Positions 1-9,180 of a DNA stretch of 64,000 nucleotides are shown here, in pieces (within the stretch, counting starts at the first letter, position 1; the number at the start of each line of letters is the position of its first letter). The notes under the pieces were generated by a model. It saw nothing but the letters and a program-made list of their open reading frames with translations, had not been told where the DNA came from and did not search any database. Source of the DNA: Phlyctochytrium arcticum (Eukaryota > Chytridiomycota > Chytridiomycetes > Chytridiales > Chytridiaceae); assembly GCA_025602905.1 (NCBI GenBank), contig JAHLKI010000004.1, positions 806,001-870,000 on the forward strand, written 5' to 3'. A program made the translations under genes and the position numbers.

Positions 1-622
1 CGGAAGACGCTCCGTATTGCTCAATCTTCTTGACAACATCCATGCCGGCAGAGACTTTGCCAAACACAACGTGCTTGCCGTCCAGCCATGGCGTCTGCGT
101 TGTGCAGATGAAGAACTGCGAGCCATTGGTGTTACGTCCAGCGTTGGCCATCGACAAAACCCCCTCTCCAGTGTGCTTCAACGTAAAGTCCTCATCCGCA
201 AACTTCTCTCCATAGATGGACTTGCCACCGGTACCATCACCCCGAGTAAAGTCTCCTCCCTGGCACATGAAGTTTGGGATAACGCGGCTGTTATGTAGGG
301 TAAGACATTTGACAAAGGGATGAAAGATTACAAACAAAAGACGTACTGGAAGGAAGACCCAGCATATCCAAAGCCCTTCTCGCCGGTGCACAGGGCGCGG
401 AAGTTTTCTGCAGTCTTGGGGACAACATCATTTCGCAACTATTCAAAGATTTTCTTTAGGAACAGGACTCATTCACAGTTCGGTTTTGGTGCATACCTCC
501 ATCTCGATCCGGCCAAGCGCTTGTCCGTTTGCAGTCATGTCAAAAAAGACTTTGGAGTTGGCAACCCTTGACTGAAGGGTCGCGGCAAAGCGAAGAGCAG
601 CGCTGCTACGGAAAGGGCTCAT
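1..622 (-). CDS. Cyclophilin-type peptidyl-prolyl cis-trans isomerase (3' end off window)
   Basis: Catalyses cis-trans isomerisation of peptidyl-proline bonds. Three exons are visible: 497-622, 347-438 and 1-287, joined by phase-consistent GT-AG introns of 58 and 59 nt. The spliced protein contains the cyclophilin landmarks [18 protein letters not shown], then [24 protein letters not shown] and [12 protein letters not shown]; the catalytic Arg of FHR and the binding-site residues are present. The start at 622 is followed by about 20 residues rich in Ser, Ala and Arg ([15 protein letters not shown]), which resembles a mitochondrial presequence, so a mitochondrial or dual-located form is likely (inference). 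The last residues lie outside the window. The MULE left end sits only 65 bp upstream of the start codon, so the native promoter has been displaced by about 13 kb. Confidence 0.95.
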
Positions 623-687
623 GGTTGATGTTTTTGATTCTGAGAAGGTTGGAATTGGAGGTGGTGGACAACCATCTCCCCAAAGTC

Positions 688-725
688 GGGAGCGTCTCGG
701 GCGAGGTAATATCCGGTTCCAATCG
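688..725 (+). repeat. Left terminal inverted repeat of the MULE
   Basis: Begins gggagcgtctcgggcgaggt. The 38 bp are identical to the reverse complement of 14090-14127, and the preceding 8 bp are the target duplication. Confidence 0.93.
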
Positions 726-864
726 CTCGCCGGGGGGAGACAACCAAGCCACCTCCGGACCGACAGCTCGGTAACAACGTCCAGACCAAGGAATTCGAAA
801 TACAAGTTCACAACATATATTGCCAACCAAAAAAGTTTAAACTATCTATTCGCTCTTCTATCTT

Positions 865-2409
865 CTATTTCTTTGTAGTCTGACTAGTATAGCCTTCTAA
901 TTGAGCTAAGAATCGTTCCATCATCGCTTCAAAAATGGGGTTTGCTTCAAGGTGGTCCTCGAGCTTGAAATGGAAGCTTTGAAGTTGCTCCAAAGCTGCC
1001 TTTACGCGGGTTTTGCGGTGGTTCTTCTTGACCTGCGCCGGAGTCACCACAATTTCCCTGACAGGCGCCGTTCCTCGGCCCCAATAAAGCTCAAATCCCG
1101 ATTCTTCAAAATCTCCAATAAACCTTTCCCACGCGGCGTCGGTGAAAGTGGTCTCCTCCGCGCACATGTCTTGGTGAAAGAGATGGACACACGGGAGCAT
1201 ATACTGGCGGGAAAACATGCAATTGCAGTCGAGGTTGTCGATTTGGGGCACTGGCTTACCCTTTTCGATGCGAACGGCGACCATCATAATCTGATCGACC
1301 ACAAGACGTTGTAATGGATGCGGTAACTTTGCTGGAGCAGGATACTGGGCAGTGTGAGTCAAGCGCTTACGGCGGAACGTGTAATCTTGCTGTGCCGCGT
1401 TTTTAGCGTAGCGCTCGTTGACATTCACAATAGTTTTGACCGCCCCACAAAGTGTAGCAGTTGGCTTGCCAACATCCTTTAATTGCTTGTGGTAGGACTC
1501 GAGAGCGTTGGTCGACGTTATCTGCAGGAGCACTGGCGAATGCTGCCTTGCACCCATCGACCAACATTCAAGATGATCCATGTTGGTCCAGTTTCTTTTA
1601 AGATATGTCGCCATATGTGCAGGAGCTCCGGCGATTGCTTCGTCGACCAATTGACGGCAACCGAGGCGGGTCCTCTTATTAAGAGCATGCATCATCTTGG
1701 CGTATGTCGCACGGTGACTGGTCAAATGCTTCATAAACGTACGCATGACGTGAACCTGGAATAGTGAACGTCAGTCTCTCTCCTCGTTAGCCTCTTTCCT
1801 GAATGCCACATTAAACAAGGAAAAAGCATGCCAAACCTTGCAATAATAAATACGGGGTGTTTCTTCACCAGCTGCCATGCCTGGAAAAGCCTTCCGGATG
1901 CCAAGGTTCTCAATATGAGATTGGTCAATCATCACATTGTTTGGAATCCACTTCTTTCCAGTTTCAGCGAGAACAAGATTTCGCAAGGCATTAAGCCCAG
2001 AGTACACACCCTCGCCGTTTTCTCGCTGAGCAAAAAATTGTCCGGCTGGAACCCAAGACCCTGTTTTATTCCGCACCATGCACGTAAATAGCCTCCAGTC
2101 CCAGCGGTTCGTCTTGTGGGTGGAATCCATCAACACAAGATAACTACATTCCTGCAGTACCTTCAATTCTTCTTTTCTGCCAAATGCTAATCCTTCAGTG
2201 GCACCAATTTCGTCAGTAGGGGCAACAAGAAAGCGCTGGGTGACATATCCAGCCTTTTGTAGTTCTTGTTCTGCCTCAACTACATCTGGATCCTGAATTT
2301 GCGATTCGGGGTTTGTTTTGAATTCAGGGTCTCTTCTTTTGGCATTCCAGACAGTTTTAGCTGTCAAAAGATCGACACCCAGTGTCGCGAAATATTGTGG
2401 GTCAAATTC
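865..2409 (-). pseudogene. MULE transposase, C-terminal part (gene split by Ty3 insertion)
   Basis: This is the C-terminal three quarters of the transposase whose N-terminus is at 13378-13920. Two exons, 1837-2404 and 865-1755, flank an 81-nt intron with a gctaac branch site; reading straight through would hit a stop at 1771. The catalytic core is present: Asp in LVLMDSTHKTN, Asp in VMIDQSHIENLG and Glu in STNALESYHKQL. A SWIM-type zinc finger (CNC then CVH, residues DCNCMFSRQY and LPCVHLFH) follows. Removing the Ty3 insert and one duplication copy restores one uninterrupted frame of about 668 codons, so the gene was intact when hit. As it stands it cannot make a full protein. Confidence 0.9.
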
Positions 2410-2743
2410 TGCAGTGGAATCGGGGTCGGCTACTAGAAAGAAAGAGAGAGAGGGAGAGAGAGACAATGGACAGATATGCGGCTTCCCAGGCCGCGGTGAG
2501 TTCGGGTAGTGTATTCTCGCAGAGGAAGAGAAAAGTGTCAAGAACAAGAATACAGATGCGAGACGTGCTTTTATACAGAAGAAAAAGGAAGAAAAAAAGA
2601 CATCACGTGTAAAGGTCGTCGGTGGTTGGCTGGAACACCAAGACACCAAGACACCGAGACACTAGGACACTAAGATGTACTGCGCGACGCGTTGCGCAGC
2701 AGCGCAGTAGCGCAGTCACTCATCAAACCACGAACCCGCTACA
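2410..2743 (-). repeat. 3' LTR of the outer Ty3 element (334 bp)
   Basis: Read on the minus strand it starts TGTAGCGG and ends CACTGCA, the usual TG...CA form. It matches the 5' LTR without visible mismatch except for about 155 bp (roughly 2437-2591) missing from the 5' copy. That extra piece holds a TATAAAA box (2569-2575, minus strand) and a purine-rich run. Confidence 0.93.
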
Positions 2744-3418
2744 CCCCCCTCAGACTCGACGGTCTGAGTTCCTGGAAAGAGCGCGAGTCTAAAGATCAGG
2801 GTTTGTGTGTCAGCAACAAGATTGAAGTTTCCGTTTACCAGCGCAACCTCACCGGGCCTCTATATACCGGTCTCGCCAGACGTATATAGATACCACGCGG
2901 TGCAAGTGAGCCAGACCGGACACACGCCAAGGCGTCTGGTTACTTGAGTTGTGAAGGGGCACGTATCCAGCAATCTTGCTGTGGCACGAGTGAGTAGCTG
3001 TGATTGACAGCTGTCCCGAGACTCTCTTGCAGATTGTGCAAGTTCAGGTGTGTATGTGTTTCCTTACGTTGAAGGTTATAACGCGTAATAACGGGAAGAC
3101 CTTAGTCTTGCTGTCCCGGTCTTTCATCATCAATGCACTGACAATGCATCCACTCGGCTCAGGCTGATCAGGCCTACCAGAGTCCTGTCGGGCAAGACGC
3201 ACCGTCAGCAAGGGGCAACCTTGGATGTAATCTCAGTGATTTTGAGATTGTAGCACGCGTGCGTTATGTCATGATGCAGGGTGGGAAACCCAAAGAGTGA
3301 TATCAAACACACTCGCTGCTGTTTGAGCAGTGTTAACATGTTTTTCCTGTTTCGGAATGTTAACAGGCGCATCGGGTCCGTGATTGACGGAGAAACACAT
3401 ATTCCTGTTCACCACAAC
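2744..3418 (-). other. 3' non-coding part of the outer Ty3 element with polypurine tract
   Basis: No reading frame here can be supported. The segment follows the integrase stop and ends with the polypurine tract GAGGGGGG (2744-2751, minus strand), directly before the 3' LTR, as needed for plus-strand priming. Confidence 0.7.
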
Positions 3419-5269
3419 TTACGCACTTCTGCGCTTTTTGCGTTGTGATCGATTCAATGGGGCTGTTGCTGACTGACTGTCAGTAACCACGGCTGGTTCT
3501 TGAGCCTTCTTGCGCTTTGCCGGTCGCGCAGATGGACCCTTCGCTACTGAGGGGTTTGCTGCTTCCCAATTTCTCAGTGCGTCGGTTTCCTCGAGGTTCT
3601 CACGCGGCTCCCAAGTCGCGTCATCGGGCCCAAAGCCTTCCCATTGAACAAGGTACATCCGCTTACGGTGACGGACCTTCTCGTCCATAATGCGGTCTAC
3701 GAACCATAGTTCTTCGCTGTTAAGCAGCACAGGTTCAGGTGCATCCTTCGTGGCACGATGGGCTATAGAGCCTGGTTTGTGCCATGCCTTCAGGATGTCG
3801 ACATGAAATGTCGGGTGTACCATACGCATTGGATGCGGCAATTCCAATGTGTAAGTATCGGGATGTGGACCGGCTCCTTTGACCTTGAATGGGCCGAGCC
3901 AATCTTGGCGGAGTTTCTCCGGCAGCTTCCCTAACGCTGGGATATGAATTCCCTTGCGTTTAAGCAAGACTAAATCGCCTTCTTTGAATGCAAGCGGCCG
4001 ACGACCCTTGTCGTGGTTTCTTGCTTGAGCATCCTGTGCATCGCGTAAACGCTGTTGCACAACCCGTTCGATCTCTTGGACGGACTCAACAAATTTGGAA
4101 ACTTGTTCCTTTGTTGGCTTGGAAACATCCTTTAGACCTTCCCGGGTATGGTATCCAGCGGATACCTCGGGGAGACGGCCTTTGTCGATCATGAACGGGG
4201 CATAGCCGGTGCTTGATGGTGTAGAGTTCAAGTGAAATTCCACCAAAGGTAGAATGTCAACCCAGTTCTGACCATCTCCGTCTATGTAGGCCTTCAGCAC
4301 GTTCTTGACAGACTTGATCTTGCGTTCGCATTTTCCGTCTGTCTGCTGATGTCGAGCGGTTGCGACCTCTAGCTTAATACCTAGTGCGGCAGTGAATGCT
4401 TGCCACAATTCGGACAAGATTCTGCTATCGCGGTCGCTGACAATGACCTTGGGAGCACCTTCGTTCTTGAAGAAGTGCTGTATAAAGAGAGACGCGAGCT
4501 CTGTACTTGAAACCTCCACGTTACAGGGGATCAAGTACACACGTCCTGACAGGTAGTCAACAATGACAAGGGCGGCATCGTAGTAATCGCCGTTATGGCT
4601 AGTCCTTCCCCCCCACGATTCCGTCCTTGGCAGTGAGACAAAGTCCATGCCAATGGTGTGCCAGCGCTTGTCAGGCACTGGGAGCGAGCGTAACAGTCCT
4701 ACACCTCGTGCGGGACTACGGAATCGTTGACATGTCGCACAAGTGCGGACATAGGCTGCAACGTCCCGTTCCATAGTGGGCCAATGGTATTTTTGCAATA
4801 AGCGACCAAAAGTCGTATGCTTACCAGTGTGGCCACCGGTGACCAACGTATCGTGGTATTGCGCAAGCAAAGCACTACGTAGGGCATCGGGCACATACAG
4901 GCGATCCTCGTATCGGAGCAACGTCAATGTTTGACCTGTGTTGCTTTTCTCCGGAAGGACTTCTACAGAGTATCGCCGTTCTGGAACGGTCATGGTCTCT
5001 GGCGCAGAAGCCTTGTCTTCGAGAGTCTTTTGCATCTGGAGAGCAAAATCGTCTGTAAGTAACAATTCAGCCCAGACTGACATGTCTACGGGGAGTTCGA
5101 ATTGTTTTGTCGCCTGTGCAATCTGTTTCGATGCACGCTTTTTGGCACGCGCAGCATTGACCGTCACTACAAGACTAGACTTGTCGCGAGGTGTGCTGGC
5201 GGAATGCACGGCGATGGCGTTCAGGACCACGCGCTGAGCGCAGTCCGCACATCGCGGGGCATAGTATGG
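3419..5269 (-). CDS. Outer Ty3 pol, C-terminal part: integrase with chromodomain
   Basis: Continues the pol frame interrupted at 5270-9185. The first residues join the RNase H end to a short Cys motif (CADCAQR). Integrase domains follow in order: the zinc-binding region (HDTLVTGGHTGKH, then CATCQRF), and the catalytic core with Asp in IGMDFVSLP, Asp in VIVSDRDSR and Glu in QTDGKCERKIK. The C-terminus is a chromodomain (WFVDRIMDEKVRHRK, then YLVQWEGFG and DATWEPREN), which in chromoviruses targets integration to marked chromatin. There are no stops before 3419. Confidence 0.93.
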   Translation of the reverse strand, partial: PYYAPRCADCAQRVVLNAIAVHSASTPRDKSSLVVTVNAARAKKRASKQIAQATKQFELPVDMSVWAELLLTDDFALQMQKTLEDKASAPETMTVPERRYSVEVLPEKSNTGQTLTLLRYEDRLYVPDALRSALLAQYHDTLVTGGHTGKHTTFGRLLQKYHWPTMERDVAAYVRTCATCQRFRSPARGVGLLRSLPVPDKRWHTIGMDFVSLPRTESWGGRTSHNGDYYDAALVIVDYLSGRVYLIPCNVEVSSTELASLFIQHFFKNEGAPKVIVSDRDSRILSELWQAFTAALGIKLEVATARHQQTDGKCERKIKSVKNVLKAYIDGDGQNWVDILPLVEFHLNSTPSSTGYAPFMIDKGRLPEVSAGYHTREGLKDVSKPTKEQVSKFVESVQEIERVVQQRLRDAQDAQARNHDKGRRPLAFKEGDLVLLKRKGIHIPALGKLPEKLRQDWLGPFKVKGAGPHPDTYTLELPHPMRMVHPTFHVDILKAWHKPGSIAHRATKDAPEPVLLNSEELWFVDRIMDEKVRHRKRMYLVQWEGFGPDDATWEPRENLEETDALRNWEAANPSVAKGPSARPAKRKKAQEPAVVTDSQSATAPLNRSQRKKRRSA

Positions 5270-5274
5270 GTTTC

Positions 5275-5513
5275 TGTAACAAGCTGACTGCGCATTCCCT
5301 TGTTAGTTTCAAGACGCGTCGCGCGACGCGTGCTGCGCAGTGTCTGCCGTGTCTTTTCTTTCCTTCATTTTACAAGTATATAGCCTACGGTAGTTTTCCC
5401 CTCCCCCGTAGCTTAACCGACAACCCCCACAGAATAGTACTAGTCAACTGTACTTTACACTGAACAAAGTTATACCTCACCAATGGAACATCGTCCCTGC
5501 TAATCCTGTTATA
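5275..5513 (+). repeat. 5' LTR of the inner Ty3 element (239 bp) and adjacent primer-binding site
   Basis: Starts TGTAACA and ends TGTTATA. It contains TATATA (5377-5382) and an 18-bp perfect palindrome at 5314-5331 made of two ACGCGT boxes. Immediately after it, 5514-5525 reads TGGTAGCACCAC, a tRNA 3'-end complement; the outer element has the same 12 nt at 13182-13193. Confidence 0.95.
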
Positions 5514-5560
5514 TGGTAGCACCACCCATTCGATTCCTTGCCTAATAGTACCAACACCGA

Positions 5561-5648
5561 CCCACTGAATCCACTGAACCCACTGAACCCACCGAACCCA
5601 CTGAACCCACTGAACCCACCGGACCCACCGGACCCACCGACCCACTCA
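5561..5648 (+). repeat. Short tandem repeat in the inner element leader (9-bp unit)
   Basis: About nine imperfect copies of cccactgaa / cccaccgga lie between the primer-binding site and the gag start codon. The long Trp/Val-rich reading frame on the other strand is a by-product of this repeat. Confidence 0.85.
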
Positions 5649-5677
5649 ACCCATTGACCGTTCGACTTCCATCAAGA

Positions 5678-6700
5678 ATGACAACACCCACCGAACTGAC
5701 GGCAGAGCAAGCGATGGCGAGACTCATTGAGTTGACCCAACAACATACTGACCTTCAAAACTCCTACCGCCAAATGCAAGAAATGACGGCCACCCAAGGA
5801 GCGAGGATGGACAGCATGTTTGCCGCCATGCAGAGCATGCAGTCTGCGTTGAGCAACCAAACGACTACACCCCCTGAGAGACCTAATGCACCCACCTCGT
5901 CGCCCCCGGACTTAGTCAAAGTCCTGCACGGTCGTCTCAAATCGTACAAAGGCCAACGTAGCGCAGCAACCATTCGAACCTTTTGCACCAACCTGGACAA
6001 GTATTTCGAAGCCACCAACATGACGGAATACGACAAATTGTCCATGGCCACTGTTCACCTTGAAAGTCTCGCTGAAGTCTGGTGGCAAAGACATTGTCAT
6101 CAAAACCCGGAGACTTCTGGCACCCGCATTACCACTTGGCTTGATTTGAAAGTTGCCCTCAAGAGAGATTTTTCGCCAATCAACACCAAGAAGAATGCCC
6201 GTGATGAGATCACAGCATTGAAACAGATTAAGTCAGTTCAAGACTATAAAAACAAATTCGACGCTTTGGCTCTTGAAATCGACGACTTTTCGGACGCGGA
6301 ACAACTTGACAAATTTCTCCGCGGATTAAAACCCCACATCCAAAAACAACTCGAGCTCAACAACAGAGTCAGTAGCTACAAGGAAGTCGCCGACGAAGCC
6401 GAGAGGCTTGACCAAATCGAGAATTATCACCAGAAAGGACGCAAGACGGACTATGCCTCAAACACCAGGGAAGGCAGCTCCGCGACCTATAGTTCTCCCA
6501 CTGTCGACAACGGCGGCGTCCAACCAATGGATCTTAATGCAGTAACAGGAAGTCAAGCACCCGAACTTCAGAAACTCTCGAACGAAGAACGAGAGCGACT
6601 CAAAAAGCGCGGCGCTTGTTTCCGATGCAGACAGACCGGACACACTTTTACCCAATGCCCTCTGAACAACAAGATGCAGGGAAACTCCAAGTCGACATAA
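5678..6700 (+). CDS. Inner Ty3 Gag (capsid and nucleocapsid)
   Basis: The first ATG is at 5678; the frame is open further upstream without one. The protein has about 340 residues, with a glutamine-rich N-terminal helix, a capsid-like middle (typical [12 protein letters not shown] and [10 protein letters not shown] segments) and one CCHC zinc knuckle near the end ([14 protein letters not shown]). The stop at 6698-6700 lies just after the slippery site, so most ribosomes would make Gag alone. Confidence 0.92.
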   Translation: MTTPTELTAEQAMARLIELTQQHTDLQNSYRQMQEMTATQGARMDSMFAAMQSMQSALSNQTTTPPERPNAPTSSPPDLVKVLHGRLKSYKGQRSAATIRTFCTNLDKYFEATNMTEYDKLSMATVHLESLAEVWWQRHCHQNPETSGTRITTWLDLKVALKRDFSPINTKKNARDEITALKQIKSVQDYKNKFDALALEIDDFSDAEQLDKFLRGLKPHIQKQLELNNRVSSYKEVADEAERLDQIENYHQKGRKTDYASNTREGSSATYSSPTVDNGGVQPMDLNAVTGSQAPELQKLSNEERERLKKRGACFRCRQTGHTFTQCPLNNKMQGNSKST

Positions 6701-6729
6701 GTGCAAGTAGGCAATGCCTTATGGACGAC
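6679..6729 (+). promoter_or_regulatory. -1 ribosomal frameshift signal, inner Ty3 gag-pol
   Basis: The heptamer GGGAAAC at 6679-6685 is in the correct zero-frame phase (GGA AAC are Gag codons). Five nt downstream a stem forms from GTCG+CATAAG (6691-6701) with CTTATG+CGAC (6718-6729), with a smaller AGGC/GCCT hairpin in its loop. The pol frame is exactly -1 relative to gag and the frames overlap here. Confidence 0.85.
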
Positions 6730-8919
6730 ATCCAGCCCCCCGACGATCACACACTGGTAACAATTACTGATACAAACAACACCCTGACTTCACCGACTCC
6801 TGACGAAACCCCCGACACCCCCGAGATTCCCTCCCGTCCACCGTTGATTGACGTGGTTCCATACTGCCTGACAAAATTCAACACGACAGCCGTCCCCGAC
6901 CACGAGCTGTTATTGTTCAAAGGCACTTTGAAGGCACAACGGACACGCCCAATTAACATTTTGGCCGACAACGGAGGAAATCAAATGTATATTAGCCGCC
7001 ACTTGGTTAGAGAACTCAACTTGGAAGTGAAGCCTCTACCCGACGCAGTTTTCTCGATGGCAGATGGTTCAAGCAAACTGTGCGACGGCTATGTGAAGAA
7101 CGTTCACTATGCTGTGGGAACGCATACCGAACAAGGCGATTTTATCGTCGCCGACATCCGATACGACATCATCTTGGGAATTCCTTGGTTCAAATGGCGG
7201 GACCCTAAGATAGATTACAACAATGGCACACTGAAGTTTAGCAACAACCAAGGCAAATTGGTGCGATGGCACGCGCAACGACCGGAGAAAACCCCACAGA
7301 CACCAGCGACACTCAACTTGATCTCAGCAAAGGCAATCAAGCGACTCGTGAATAAGAAGAAGAGTCAATTGTATGCCGTTTTTCTCAAGACCGATCAGAA
7401 CGCACGCCATCAGACCCTAAATGCTAAGTTGGATGCTTTACTCCAGGCATTCAACGATGTTTTCACCGATGAATTACCTCCTGGACTACCACCTGAACGA
7501 TCTGTTGATCACACCATCCCACTCTCAGACGAAACAAAGACCCCCTGGAGACCAACGTACCACTTGTCACCACTTGAGTTAGAGGAACTACGACGCCAAC
7601 TCGCTGCATTACTCGACGCTGGATATATTCGCCCATCCAGTAGCCCGTATGGCGCCCCCATCCTTTTCACCACCAAAAAGGACAGCAAAGATTTACGCAT
7701 GTGCGTAGATTACCGGGCCTTGAACAAACTGACCATCAAGAACCGCTATCCATTGCCACGAATGGATGAGCTTATGGACCGCTTGAATGGCGCAAAGGTA
7801 TTCAGCAAGATTGACCTGAAGGCTGGCTACTGGCAGATACGCGTTGCAACCCAAGATATCCCAAAGACCGCATTCAGGACGCGTTATGGCCATTACGAGT
7901 TCCTTGTTATGCCTTTTGGATTGACGAATGCCCCAGCAACCTTCATGAAACTTATGAATGATGTTCTACGACCCTTCCTGGACATATTCTGCATTGTTTA
8001 CCTCGACGACATTTTGATCTACTCGACATCGGAGGATGAGCACCTCCACCACATTGAACAAGTCCTCCAAGCACTGCGAGATCACAAATTGTACGCTAAC
8101 CAAAAGAAATGCGACTTCTTCAAGGATGAAGTTGATTTCTTGGGTTATGTGGTCTCAGCCGAAGGAATCAAGCTGGACCCAAAGAAAGTGCAAGCAGTCA
8201 AGGACTGGCCCCGACCCGAGAGCGTTGCTGATGTTAGATCCTTTATGGGACTTGTCAATTACTTCCATGCCTCCCTCAAGAATCTGGCTTCACTCGCTAC
8301 CCCTCTCACTGACCTCCTTCGAAAGGAACAACCTTGGATCTGGACACCGGAATGCGAAAAGACCTTTATTGCCCTGAAGGACTTAGCCACATCCGCACCC
8401 GTCCTACGCACATTTGACCCTCAACTACCCACTGTTGTCTACCCCGATGCCTCTGGCTTTGCTATCGGCGCATGGCTCGGCCAGGATGACGGCAAATCCA
8501 TTCGACCCGTTGCATATCACTCACGCAAAATGACCTCTGCGGAACTAGGCTACGATACTCGCGAACAAGAACTCCTCGCCATTCACGATGCTCTCAGAGT
8601 CTGGAGACATTATCTGGAAGGAAGGGAATTCAACGTAGTATCCGACCACGAATCTTTGAAATGGTTGCAAGACCAACACCATCTGACACGACGCCAAGTT
8701 AGATGGGTCATGGAGTTTCAATCATATGATTTCCGCATCGGATATGGACCAGGCAAACTGAACACCGTTGCAGATGTACTCTCTAGGAGAGCAGATCTTG
8801 CGCCCAAATGTACCAAATGTCGAACCCCACTCAACAATTACGAGCCAACACAGAACTTCAAAGGACCTGCAGCCATTCAGATCCTTCGCGACTACAAGAC
8901 CAAGAACAACATACGCTGA
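6685..8919 (+). CDS. Inner Ty3 Pol: protease, reverse transcriptase, RNase H; no integrase
   Basis: Expressed by -1 frameshift from gag. Domains in order: an aspartic protease-like region around 6950-7200 whose catalytic triplet reads Asp-Asn-Gly ([12 protein letters not shown]) in place of the usual DTG/DSG; reverse transcriptase with [21 protein letters not shown] and the YLDDIL active site; RNase H with [20 protein letters not shown] and [11 protein letters not shown]. The frame stops at 8919, about 45 codons after VADVLSRR, where Ty3 elements normally continue into integrase. Only 22 bp separate the stop from the 3' LTR. Confidence 0.93.
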   Translation, partial: LQVDISASRQCLMDDIQPPDDHTLVTITDTNNTLTSPTPDETPDTPEIPSRPPLIDVVPYCLTKFNTTAVPDHELLLFKGTLKAQRTRPINILADNGGNQMYISRHLVRELNLEVKPLPDAVFSMADGSSKLCDGYVKNVHYAVGTHTEQGDFIVADIRYDIILGIPWFKWRDPKIDYNNGTLKFSNNQGKLVRWHAQRPEKTPQTPATLNLISAKAIKRLVNKKKSQLYAVFLKTDQNARHQTLNAKLDALLQAFNDVFTDELPPGLPPERSVDHTIPLSDETKTPWRPTYHLSPLELEELRRQLAALLDAGYIRPSSSPYGAPILFTTKKDSKDLRMCVDYRALNKLTIKNRYPLPRMDELMDRLNGAKVFSKIDLKAGYWQIRVATQDIPKTAFRTRYGHYEFLVMPFGLTNAPATFMKLMNDVLRPFLDIFCIVYLDDILIYSTSEDEHLHHIEQVLQALRDHKLYANQKKCDFFKDEVDFLGYVVSAEGIKLDPKKVQAVKDWPRPESVADVRSFMGLVNYFHASLKNLASLATPLTDLLRKEQPWIWTPECEKTFIALKDLATSAPVLRTFDPQLPTVVYPDASGFAIGAWLGQDDGKSIRPVAYHSRKMTSAELGYDTREQELLAIHDALRVWRHYLEGREFNVVSDHESLKWLQDQHHLTRRQVRWVMEFQSYDFRIGYGPGKLNTVADVLSRRADLAPKCTKCRTPLNNYEPTQNFKGPAAIQILRDYKTKNNIR

Positions 8920-8930
8920 CGCTCGCTCCT

Positions 8931-9180
8931 AAGTAGGGGAGTGTAACAAGCTGACTGCGCATTCCCTTGTTAGTTTCAAGACGCGTCGCGCGACGCGTGC
9001 TGCGCAGTGTCTGCCGTGTCTTTTCTTTCCTTCATTTTACAAGTATATAGCCTACGGTAGTTTTCCCCTCCCCCGTAGCTTAACCGACAACCCCCACAGA
9101 ATAGTACTAGTCAACTGTACTTTACACTGAACAAAGTTATACCTCACCAATGGAACATCGTCCCTGCTAATCCTGTTATA
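8931..9180 (+). repeat. Polypurine tract and 3' LTR of the inner Ty3 element
   Basis: aagtaggggag (8931-8941) is the polypurine tract. The LTR is 8942-9180 and reads the same as the 5' copy over its full 239 bp. The gtttc duplication follows at 9181-9185. Confidence 0.95.

Larger units (their letters stand above)
5275..9180 (+). mobile_element. Integrase-less Ty3 LTR retrotransposon (inner element)
   Basis: The 3.9-kb element lies on the plus strand inside the outer pol gene. Two 239-bp LTRs appear identical, the 5-bp target duplication gtttc is at 5270-5274 and 9181-9185, and a primer-binding site and polypurine tract are in place. It encodes gag and a pol that ends after RNase H; no integrase is present. 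Identical LTRs and intact frames point to a recent insertion, presumably with integrase supplied by another element. Confidence 0.95.

Noticed and set aside
1771..1836. Premature stop in the MULE transposase
   Set aside because: It lies in a GT-AG intron (1756-1836) with a branch-site motif; splicing joins two frames that match the transposase.
5385..5727. Trp/Val-rich protein on the minus strand
   Set aside because: Pure translation of the 9-bp tandem repeat in the Ty3 leader.
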